Source of the DNA: Alectoria sarmentosa
Taxonomy: Eukaryota; Ascomycota; Lecanoromycetes; Lecanorales; Parmeliaceae
Length of the DNA: 33,478 nucleotides
Assembly (NCBI GenBank): GCA_009733775.1
Contig: WOGZ01000343.1
Span: 1 to 33,478, forward strand
Direction of reading: 5' to 3'
Shown: in pieces, positions 22,518 to 31,700 of the stretch
Layout: every line of letters begins with the position of its first letter
How positions within the stretch are numbered: position 1 is the first letter of the stretch
Translations under genes and position numbers: made by a program
The notes under the pieces: model-generated
Database searches by the model: none
What the model saw: the letters and a program-made list of their open reading frames with translations, nothing else
What the model was told of the DNA's origin: nothing

Positions 22518-22991
22518 GCCGATAGCAGGACAATTTTCCTTGGGAACAAAGCAAGGCGCCCCTGGTTAGAATGAGTACGTGACGAGTTAAGCGTCACAAA
22601 CCGGTTGCTGGGTTCGCAGTAGTCTGGTCATGTCTCTCATGCACAATTTAAAGCCAATGGTATCCTACGATCAAAGACTGAAACCTCATCCCACGATGAT
22701 AATCTCTGGATTATCAAAGCAAATCAAAGTGAAACCAAGGCAATCGGCGAGGGTTGTTCATCTATCCTCCTACAGCCTTAGAGGGCTGAAATAGATTCGC
22801 GCATTGTTGACTCTGATGGAAGAGGAGGCTGGTTCTTTTGCCACCGAGTTCTACTTCCTTCCATGCACGAACAAAATATTTCTACAACCGACTTCACTTT
22901 CTGCCTATGTTAAATCGGCTCGCTCTCATAGTTGATTGCCTAAACTAGCGACTATTACACTTATTGACAAATCACTAGTCCTTCAATCAAG
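22518..22991. promoter_or_regulatory. Intergenic: GRX5 3' flank and promoter of the next gene
   Basis: About 475 bases of normal composition. No recognised site, RNA gene or repeat. Confidence 0.5.
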
Positions 22992-23912
22992 ATGGCAAAG
23001 ACCACATCCGACGTCAAGGCTCACGCCAAAACGTCAGTCGCAACGAATGCATTGTTCAAGAAAGCCGGAAAGGAGACCCTGCGTCAGGAGAAATCCCGCC
23101 ATATGAAGAATGCCATCGAGAAATCTACCAAGGCCTCGAAAAGCAACAAGGAGTACAAGGCCAAGCACATAGTAAAGCACATCCCAGAACACCCTTTGGC
23201 CGCAGAATTTGCAGGTAAGATCCGCCTTACCCAACCTCTCCATCTCCACTCTGAGACTGAGGTGTTACAGAAAGCATTGAGCAGTCGCGTGGGACTATCG
23301 AAGAGAAAACCATTGCTGTTCTAGACGCGACCTATCTCGCCCTAGCGCAACGCCTTGTCGACTCCCACGATCTTTTCAACCAGAGAGAGCAAGATGCCAT
23401 CAAGATCAACGATGCATTTGCGAGCCCTCTCAAGGAGCAAGAGCTCGAGTGGACCTCTACGGACGGCAAGCAATCCGGCAAAACAATGCTCGGCGTTCGC
23501 ATGAAGAAGTTTCAGAAGACTGTTGAGGCTGAGGAGAAGGAATTTGAGCGCCAATTCGACGAATGGACCAGTGTGCAGGCGGAATTTCGTCACATCGCTT
23601 CGCTGATAGTCGGTCCTGATGGACTTGACAATCTCCTGGCGGGCAATTTCGATCCGGACACCTTTATTGACGCTGAGCAGAGAGAAATGATGGAAGAGAT
23701 CGAGGCTGAGCAGAAGCTGTTCTTGGAACAGATTGAACAGGCTGGAAAGGAGGCGATGGAGGCAATGACGGAAAGCGAGAGGGTAAGTAGCCTGTGGTTG
23801 TCTTCGTCTTAGTTTCCCAGCTAACCGCTGTTCTCGTCACTAGAAGCTGGATCTCAAACAGGAGAAGGAAGCGGAGTCCTTCCTGGCCATTCTAAGAAAC
23901 GATGAGGACTGA
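22992..23912 (+). CDS. Lysine-rich coiled-coil protein, function unknown
   Basis: Exons 22992-23214, 23271-23782, 23844-23912; 267 aa. I do not recognise the family. The first 60 residues are very basic (Lys-rich, few hydrophobics), which could be a nuclear or RNA-binding tail. The middle is predicted helical (TIEEKTIAVLDATYLALAQR), followed by long charged helices with heptad-like spacing (MKKFQKTVEAEEKEFERQ, MMEEIEAEQKLFLEQIEQ) and a short last exon ending NDED. Both introns (56 and 61 nt) have strong donors GTAAG(A/T) and keep the frame, so this looks like a genuine expressed gene rather than a chance frame. The start at 22992 has a favourable AAGATGGC context. Confidence 0.75.
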
Positions 23913-24681
23913 GATTGTGTGGTATTCTCTGTTGCCGCTCCACACTTCTAGAGATGATGATTACTGGTATGATCAAGAGTTATGGCTTTTTGCGTGTATC
24001 CCACATCCTGACACAGCCTGAGGCGGAACGACATGAGTTGCTGACATCATGGCTGTCACATGTTCGAGCCCATCTATCTTCATTAATGCGGCTCGTTGTT
24101 GATTGGGCCAGCACTCTCAATGCATCTCAACATCACCATTTAGTTGCTCACGTACTCTAGAATTGCTGCAATAAAAAAATTAAAAGCTGTGAGAACTATC
24201 CAATTCTCTACAGTCACTCTTCTCATGGTCGGTTAAAAGCGGCTTGTAGAGTACACATGGTGGCTTTTTGGCTCCTTGGCCCGGCTTCTGTCGGGCAGTC
24301 CAACCGTGCAGCGGCATTTTGCCCAGGACAGCAGCATCAAAGCCAAATGCAAAAACAAGAAGAGCCGTTAAAATGCGAAGAAATTCTTTTGACCGTTGTG
24401 AATCAATTTTCATTATGCCGCTAACAAGGTTTTCTGTCACCAGTCTCCGATACCGCAAATTTTAGTACTGCGGTATCAATCTAGTGACCCAGCACATGTA
24501 TATAAGATCCTTCAGCTCCTCCCTATTGACGTTGCTGCTTTGCTAGACGTACAGTTCGACTTGCTACTCTGTCCGGTGCTTTGAATAATCCATTACTAGC
24601 CAAATTCCCACTTCTGCACAATCAAGAAGTAACACATAGCTTCTATCCTCTCTCCCAATTTTGGATATTGACGCCTTACAT
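23913..24681. promoter_or_regulatory. Intergenic: promoter region of the aminotransferase gene
   Basis: About 770 bases. A TATATAAG at 24499-24506 lies about 175 bases before the ATG at 24682 and is a plausible TATA box. No Leu3-type CCGG-N4-CCGG site was seen; CCGG and CGG half-sites near 24284-24297 have different spacing. Open frames here have no recognisable motif. Confidence 0.55.
24499..24506 (+). promoter_or_regulatory. Putative TATA box of the branched-chain aminotransferase gene
   Basis: TATATAAG about 175 bases upstream of the start codon, followed by a pyrimidine-rich leader. Position and sequence fit a core promoter element; the transcription start is not known. Confidence 0.5.
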
Positions 24682-26614
24682 ATGGCCCCAACCGCCCTTG
24701 CACCATTGCAGACCACCTCAGAGCTCGCTCACTCTGGTATCAAACACATCCTAACCAAGACAGCACCATCCGTTATCGCCAATGGTAGTTCCAACCCCGG
24801 TATCAACGAGCTCGACGCTTCCAAGCTCGTCTTCACCAGAAACCTCAGTCCTCATGCCGTCCCAGAGCCTGACTCTCCAGAGGTCTGGACCCAGTCAGTC
24901 ATCTTTTCTGAGCTTTCCCTGCCTCACTCGTGCAGCATTTTGAGCTGCAAGACCTGTCGCAGGAGTAAAGTACTCCCAAGACCTGTCTCACGACTCATAT
25001 CCAATCCTCACAGAGACATGCTGACTCCGAAATCATTAAGACAGCTCTGCACTGATCATATGGTAACCTGCCAGTACGTCTTTTCCGCCTTCATATTTCC
25101 AATTTTCGACCAGATCTTGAGCCTTGAGACTTGTCTTGAGAGCATCTACTGGGTAGATACGTTCCAAGGCTCAATGTTACCCCTCAACTAGGCAATACTG
25201 ACTCTGAACAGATGGACCTCGACTAGCGGGTGGGCAGCTCCGTGAGTCACCTTTTCGGAGCCATGTCTTTCTGATTTGTTCTCTGTTTTGAGTTGCGAGA
25301 CTTGTCGCAGGAGTCGAAGACTCCCGGCAACGTGTTTCGTGACTCAAATTTAACCCCAAAAGAGACATTCTGACTCCAAAATCATTTAGTCATCTTCAAC
25401 CGTACGGACCGTTGCAACTTATGCCAACCGCTTCTGTTCTTCACTATGCAACAGAATGCTTCGAAGGTCTGAAATTTTACCGCGGTGATGACCTAAGGCT
25501 TCGCCTTTTCCGACCAACCCGCAACACCCAGCGTATGCTCAACAGCGCCACTCGCATATCCCTTCCGGCCTTCGACCCTGATGAACTGCAAAAGCTCATT
25601 GAGACACTCGTTGCAGTGGACGGAGAGAAGTGGTTACCCAAGAGCCGGCCAGGGACTTTTCTGTACTTGAGACCGACGATGATCGCGACAGCGGCAGCGT
25701 TGGGGGTACAAAAGCCCAAGGAAGCACTCCTGTGTGAGTTCCCCTTTCCGAACCTTTTGCCTAAGTTTGTGCAGCAGTTGAGCCGCAAGACCTGTCACCA
25801 CTGCCGGGACCTGTCTCACGACTCATATCCGATCCCATGAGAGACATGCTAACTCCGAAACCATCAAGACATCATAGCATGCTGTTTCCCTAGTTTCGAC
25901 ACACCGAGTGGAACAGCTGGACCGAGCGGTAACGTTGTACAGCAGTCATCAAAAGCGAGGCCTGGACTCAAGCTTTTGGCCAGCAAAGAAGATACCGTAC
26001 GGGCCTGGCCCGGAGGATTCGGGTATGCAAAAGTGGGTGCCAATTACGGACCAAGTCTGATCGCCCAAGGAGAGGCGAAAGCGAGAGGTTTTGATCAGGT
26101 GCTGTGGCTTTTGGGGAAAGATTGCGATGTCACGGAAGCTGGAGCGAGTAACTTTTTCGTGGTTTGGAGAACGGGTGAGGGGAAGTTGCAATTAGTAACA
26201 GCGCCGTTGGACGACAAGATCATCCTTGACGGTGTGACAAGAAGAAGCGTCCTTGAGTTGGCAAGAGAGAGATTGGGAGGAGAGCTCGAGATTGTTGAGA
26301 GAAAGTACACTATGGGAGAGGTCAAAAATGCAGCTGAAGAGGGAAGATTACTGGAAGCATTTGCCACGGGAACGGCGGTATGTTCCCCTTTCTTTTCACC
26401 GAAGAAGGGCATTGATGTGCTGACGAACTTGCAGTTCTTCATTGCGTCGGTCAGTAGTATTCACTTCCGGGGAAAAAGCCTAGGGATACCGATGTCTGAA
26501 GGTGTGACGGGCAAGTATGCTGCGATTTTGAAGACTCACCTTGCCAACATCATGTACGGAAGAGAAGACCATGAATGGGGTGTTGTGGTCAATGAAAGGC
26601 AGTTCGACGCTTGA
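24682..26614 (+). CDS. Branched-chain amino acid aminotransferase (BAT type)
   Basis: Exons 24682-24893, 25041-25073, 25212-25241, 25390-25733, 25869-26377, 26435-26614; 435 aa. A fold-type IV PLP enzyme that interconverts Leu, Ile and Val with their 2-oxo acids. The probable PLP lysine is Lys261 in GFGYAKVGANYGPS; TEAGASNFFVVWRT and LDGVTRRSVLELARE are also family blocks, and the end is EWGVVVNE. Joints were set by conserved blocks: CTDHMVTC, SGWAAP-HLQPYG and EALLYIIACCFPS are only continuous with these splice sites. The first four introns (135-148 nt) are introner-like copies, leaving two tiny exons of 33 and 30 nt. The fifth intron (26378-26434) is 57 nt, has no stop and is a multiple of three, but its removal restores GTAFFIASVS. 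Mitochondrial versus cytosolic location is not clear from the N-terminus. Confidence 0.93.
24894..25040 (+). repeat. Introner-like element, copy B (aminotransferase intron 1)
   Basis: 147-nt phase-2 intron, GTCAGT...TTAAG. It shares the blocks TTTTGAGCTGCAAGACCTGTC, CTCACGACTCATATCC and AGAGACATGCTGACTCCG with copy E, and less exactly with copy D. A central hairpin GGAGTA-AAG-TACTCC lies at 24962-24976, with outer pairing TGAG (24941-24944) to CTCA (24994-24997). The acceptor at 25040 is required by frame; a CAG four bases later (25044) would shift it. Confidence 0.83.
25074..25211 (+). repeat. Introner-like element, copy C (aminotransferase intron 2)
   Basis: 138-nt phase-2 intron, GTACGT...ACAG, the closest relative of copy A in the SUR7-like gene some 24 kb away. 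Bases 25117-25126 (TTGAGCCTTG) pair perfectly with 25165-25174, extendable by four more positions with one mismatch, and an inner hairpin ATCTAC-TGG-GTAGAT sits at 25144-25158. The 3' end CTGACTCTGAACAG is shorter than in the other copies. Confidence 0.83.
25242..25389 (+). repeat. Introner-like element, copy D (aminotransferase intron 3)
   Basis: 148-nt phase-2 intron, GTGAGT...TTAG. Central hairpin GGAGTC-GAA-GACTCC at 25310-25324, the same position as in copy B but with a changed closing pair (A-T in B, C-G here). Outer stem TTTGAGT (25287-25293) pairs with ACTCAAA (25342-25348). The 3' motif is CTGACTCCAAAATCATTTAG. Confidence 0.83.
25734..25868 (+). repeat. Introner-like element, copy E (aminotransferase intron 4)
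   Basis: 135-nt phase-1 intron, GTGAGT...TCAAG. It is close to copy B over GCAAGACCTGTC, ACCTGTCTCACGACTCATAT and GAGACATGCTAACTCCGAA. Here the probable branch site reads CTAAC instead of CTGAC. A later TAG at 25877 would shift the frame; the acceptor at 25868 restores ALLYIIACCFPS. The central hairpin is weaker than in B and D. Confidence 0.83.
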
Positions 26615-26894
26615 TTGCTACCATTTTGAAAAGCACGACAGTCCAGATTGGCGATAGCGGCGCCAAAGGAGAATCCGGAATTTTGTTACGCTTGGCCGAG
26701 ACGGAGATGCACGCCGTAACGAATCATCTTGCTACTATGAAGATCTGAGATAGGCAGAGGCTCGCACTTAGACTCAAGTCATGATAGAGAAAAAGACGAG
26801 CTGTTAGATATGGATTGAAGTCATGGCATGAAGACTAAAACGCTGTTGCCATGAAATAGCAGTGATCAATGATGATATGGTAGACATCGATTCC

Positions 26895-28392
26895 TCACCT
26901 ATTGGCCGCTCGGTCTTTTTCGAGCCTTGATGCTTCTTGCTCCATCGCCTCTCTTCTTTGGACAGCTTCTTCTGTTGCAGCCTTCTCGCCCTTCGCTCTT
27001 TGCCTCTCCTCGTAGATCTCTCGACTCTTTAAGATTCGCTGCACGATCTCCCCTGCGTTCACATTCTGGAAGTCGTGGTTCCCAATCTCGTGATACACAC
27101 CCAACGCTTTGGCAGCGGTGTAAGGGTCATACGTAAGGGGCATGAATGAGGTGGGGCCATGATAGACCGCATCAGGAATACCGTACGGGATGTTCATGAG
27201 GTAGGCTTTACTGGGTGTGAAAGGGGCCGAGAATATGACGGAATCGACGTACTTCCTGCGTGTCAGTTTCAGAAGCTTGACAAAGCGATTGGACCATACT
27301 CACTCGACACTGAAGAACACAGAGGCCACGCTCGAAAATGTTCATGATTGGATAATTTACACCTTTCCAGTGATTGATGACTTCGTCATCGTGAACACCA
27401 ACCACGATGTAGGCAGGGCCATAGTCTTTACTGGAGTCCTCATACCATCCGTTTTCATGACCGATTGCTTCTTCCGCTATAGCCACTTGTCGGAGGAATT
27501 CAATGTGTCCAGACGAGAAAAGGTCAAAACCTCCGTCTACATAAATGATGCGTTGGCCATGGTGGGGAGTTTTACCATTGGCTAGGGTACGAAACGTGCC
27601 TCTTTCCTCAGAGGCATGATCTTCCATTGCCGCCCTAGATCCAGCCCAGCTCAAGACTTGTGGGCCAGGTTGCAACCCAGTCTCGTCTGTAGCGTAGTCC
27701 CTTATTCTTTGACTCATCTCGTCTCCCAGTCTTTTCCGTTCAACGGGGCTCTCAGACCCTTCTTCACCAGTAAGTGCCTTGAGGGGCGACCTGATGAAAT
27801 GATTCTTTGTACATAGAAGCATCCGTCCAACAAGATCAGTTGTGGAGATCCCTGGCGTCCTCTTGACCACCAAAAATCGACTAGCTGCTTTGACATATCT
27901 ATAGCAATCCTCCCCACTGCTGTCTGATGTGATATCATCGCCGTGCACGACGTATTGACAACCATAGTGGGAGATCCAGGGCAATGATGTGACATATGGG
28001 GCATACGGAACGGACTTTGTCGACCAGCGACAGGCATCAACGGCAGCCACGCTGCCTTGAAGCTTCAGCTAGCGTCTTGATACGATCCTGGGGGGGCACC
28101 AACCGCTCCTTCAAAGTCATCACGGTTGGGCCTTTATTTTCCATGATTTCTTCGTCGGAATGAATCCCAACCCACAGCTCGTTACCTAATCTTCTGGCTT
28201 GTAGCAAAGCGCCAGCATGTCCTAATTCCAATAAGCTCTCTAGATTCGCCAACTTTGGGGATCGCGAGCATGCACACCATGATGAGCAAAGTCGAAGCAT
28301 CCGTCTACCCATATCCGGTGCTTAGAAATCTTGACATCGGTCTGCGGGTCTATAGGCCACTCGCCGGGCTTGGGTACAGCTGCGATTTTCAT
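26895..28392 (-). CDS. ECT1: Ethanolamine-phosphate cytidylyltransferase
   Basis: Exons 28392-28278, 28221-28104, 28051-27304, 27251-26895; 445 aa. It makes CDP-ethanolamine from CTP and phosphoethanolamine, the controlling step of the Kennedy route to phosphatidylethanolamine. Two tandem cytidylyltransferase folds are visible. The first has IWVDGCFDFAHHGHAG (HxGH at residues 37-40), DACRW and KRTPGISTTDLVGR; the second has IIYVDGGFDLFSSGHIEFL and ERGLCVLQCRYVDSVIF. The tail is Glu/Arg-rich and probably helical. The first joint restores HHGHAG, the second REKR-like KERVAAVDACRW, the third QCRYVD. The frame is open upstream to an ATG at 28524, but that extension is hydrophobic and lacks family features, so I chose 28392. 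Convergent with the aminotransferase gene (280 bases apart). Confidence 0.94.
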
Positions 28393-28749
28393 ATCCGTTG
28401 GACAGGACAATAGCAATAAACTTTTGGGAGCGGAGACATAGGGAGTGATGAAAATGAAAGACAAATTCAACTGGGAAAGGCTCGGAAGGACTAATGTACA
28501 TAGATATATGGAGGTCGGCGCCAAAAGTCATGCACAGCACAAGTACCAGCCCTAACCCTATTCTCGGAAGGCAGCCCTGTACTGGGGACCTTATGATTTT
28601 CTCCTGGGATTGCATGGATTGAATTTTAGGGACCTCTTTTGAGCGTGATACTGGAACTGGACCCTAGCAGCCTTGGCGTGTATAAGCAATAATGGTAGTG
28701 GTAGTGGTATTCATAGACGGATTCAACCCTATAAGGGGTATGCCGCACG
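28393..28749. promoter_or_regulatory. ECT1 upstream region up to the second AT-rich block
   Basis: About 350 bases of normal composition before the AT-rich block. It contains CCCTAACCCTAT at 28550-28561, a telomere-repeat-like (telobox-like) element, and a short GGTAGT repeat near 28694-28708. The promoter of ECT1 must lie here or reach into the AT-rich DNA. Confidence 0.55.
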
Positions 28750-31700
28750 TTATTTAAGTGAGGTTTCCAAGCTTCATAATTTTAACCTCGTCGTCTTTTG
28801 ATTTCAAATATCGTTATATATTTCGTTTACAAAAATGTTATAAAACTTTTAAATTACTTTTAAAGCATAAAATGTCTTTGAAATTATTTAAAATTATACA
28901 CGTCGAAGACTTAATAATGTTTTTTCGAGTTTTCGTCGAAATTTGATAACGTTTCGAATAATTTTTATTTTCGAAATAAAAGAAATCGAATAGCATAATT
29001 AAGATTATATATATATATTTACTTTAAAAATTAAATTAAAATATTTAATATTTAAATTTAAATTTTATCGAAATTATAAATAATAAAGTAATTTTAAATT
29101 AATGTTATTAATACGATATCTTTTATTTAGAAAATAAATATTATTATGTGAACGTTTTTAAAAAAATTTAAAAATTTATTATTAAATTATTAAGATAAGC
29201 GCATTAAATAGCATAATTTATTAAAGTTTTTATTATATTTATTAACATTTCTTCTCAAATCGATTTAAAAAAGTTTTTAACAATTATTTTTTAACAATTA
29301 TTTTTTAAATAATATTTTTTAACGAAATTATTATTTATAAAATATAAAAGATTATTATTAAATTAATAACAATCGTTAAAAACTTTATTAATATATATAA
29401 AGAAATAATATAAAACTAAGCTAAAAAATCTTGAATTTATATATACAATTAATTATAAATTCGAATAAATTACGCTTTTCGATTAACGTTCGAATAACGA
29501 CGTTTAAATCTTTCGAGCGCTTTTATTTAAAATATATAAAAATCTTATATCTTTTATCTCTTACTCTCTTGAAAATAAAATTTTCTCATAATTTCATAAA
29601 TTATATAATTCGATATGCGCTTTTCAACGATATAAAAATAATGAAATTTTAACTATTAATCGTGAATTTAAATTATATATAAATATCGTTTTTTAAATTA
29701 TATTAGCGATGTTCGAGATCGAATAATGAATTTTTCATTTCATTTATTTATTTACGAAATCGCATATATAATTTATATTTTTTTATTACTCGATTAATTG
29801 TTAATTAATTAATAATATAAATATATTTATTATTAAAGTTTTTACTCGTTAAATTATTCGAAATATTAAACACGTTATTTTTTTCTACTCGTCTTTTAAA
29901 GTCTTTATTAACATATATAAATTATTTTTTAACGAATTTATTATTATTAACAATCGAGATCGAAAATAAGTTTAATAATCATTTTTTATTATTTATAAAT
30001 GCGTAAAAAAACCTTTAAAAAGATTTCGAATAGATTTCTCGTTTTTATAATTATCGTTCTCTTAAGTCAATCGATCTTTATTCTTTTAAAACGCGTTTTC
30101 ATTTTTTATCTCGTCTTCTGCGTTTCCTTTCTCTCAACGACGCATATTTTATACTTTTAAACGATCGAAAAATGTTTTAATTAATATAAAGAATTCTTTA
30201 TTACGAGATTTATCAATTTTTTTTTTGATATTAATTCTTTTAATAACTCTTTTTCAAGTTCGCCTTTTAATTCTTTTTTAATAATTATTCAATTTTCAAT
30301 AAAATTAATAAATTATATTGCGCGTTATTTATACATTATAAAATTTTTACGATATAATCTCGATTTTATAAATTAAATTTGCGATTAATATAATGCAACG
30401 TCGTTTAAAAACGAATTATTTAAATAATGCTATAATAACGATAAAGTTAAAATCGTTATATTTAAAATAAACGTTTTATAAAACGACGATTAAAAAATCG
30501 ATTAAAACGAGAATAAAGAATATTATAAAATTGAAACGAATATAAATAATCTTATTAACTTTAACGAGCGTAATATTAACAACATTTTATATTTTTTAAA
30601 ATTTAATATTATAATTTGATTGATAAATATAAGAAATTTTACGCTTATAACGTTTAATATAATAACGCCGTCTCGATAATCTTATAATAAATCATTATTA
30701 ATTATTTAATCGTTTCATTCACGTGTAAAGTATAGAACGCGATTATTATTTATATATTTACTTTAACGTCTTCAAAAAACGAAAAATCGATTTTTAATCA
30801 AATTTACATTATAAATAACACTTAAAAACAATTTATAATACGATATAACTTTTTTTCGATCGCGTTTTTTATATTAATTATATTAAATATAATTATTATA
30901 ATAATATTAAATAATAACTTTATTAAAAAATAATTATCTTTTTTAAAAATATTAACTTTTACATTATTATTTTTAAAACGATATTTGAAAAATTAAAAAT
31001 TGATTTAATTATACGAAATTATAAATTATTATATAAAAATTTATAATATTATAATTCACGCATTTATAATCGTTTTATTTTAAATAAAATCGTTATTGCT
31101 TAAAAAATTGATATAAATAATTTATTAAATACGCTCAAAACGAAAAACGTGTTAATTAAAACTTAAAATAACGATAAATATAATATTTTATATTAATATC
31201 TCGTTTATATATTATTACGTTATTCTTTTATCTTTTCATTTAACGAATAATTATAACATTATAATATATTTATTATAAATGTTTAATTTGATAAAAAATT
31301 ATTATTAATTGAAATAATAATAATAATTTCGTTTTATGAATTAATAATCGAGAAAACTTAACATAAATCACATTAATCTCTTTTTATAAATCTATTTCTT
31401 TATTTCTTTAAATTTATTAAATTAATTCTTTATAAATATTTTATGTAAATTCGTTTTATCAAATTTAATCGTCTTTTTTATTACAATAAATTATTTTAAT
31501 ACTTCATCTGCGATATATATATAATCGTTGAAAATAATCAACTTTATTAAATAAGATAAAATTAAAAAATCATTTAAATTAACATTTATTAAATGTTTAT
31601 TAATGCTCAAATCGATAAAATTATCATAAACGCACAAATTAACAAATAACGTTTTTTTTTTTTTTCTCATATTAAAAAAATTCACGATTTATAAATAATT

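Noticed and set aside
24284..24297. Possible Leu3 site upstream of the aminotransferase gene
   Set aside because: The CCGG and CGG half-sites do not have the CCGG-N4-CCGG spacing and are about 400 bases from the start codon.
26378..26434. In-frame retention of the 57-nt intron as coding sequence in the aminotransferase
   Set aside because: It has no stop and keeps the frame, but its removal joins GTA to FFIASVS as in the family, and it has a good donor and acceptor.
28393..28524. N-terminal extension of ECT1 to the ATG at 28524
   Set aside because: The extension is hydrophobic and unlike the family, in which the cytidylyltransferase domain begins about 20 residues after the start.
28726..28739. 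Near-palindrome ACCCTATAAGGGGT at the border of the second AT block
   Set aside because: Only four bases pair on each side with a three-base spacer, which is easily chance.
29431..29652. Short open frames within the AT-rich blocks
   Set aside because: They are biased to Ile, Lys, Asn, Leu and Phe as expected from composition, and have no start context or recognisable motif.
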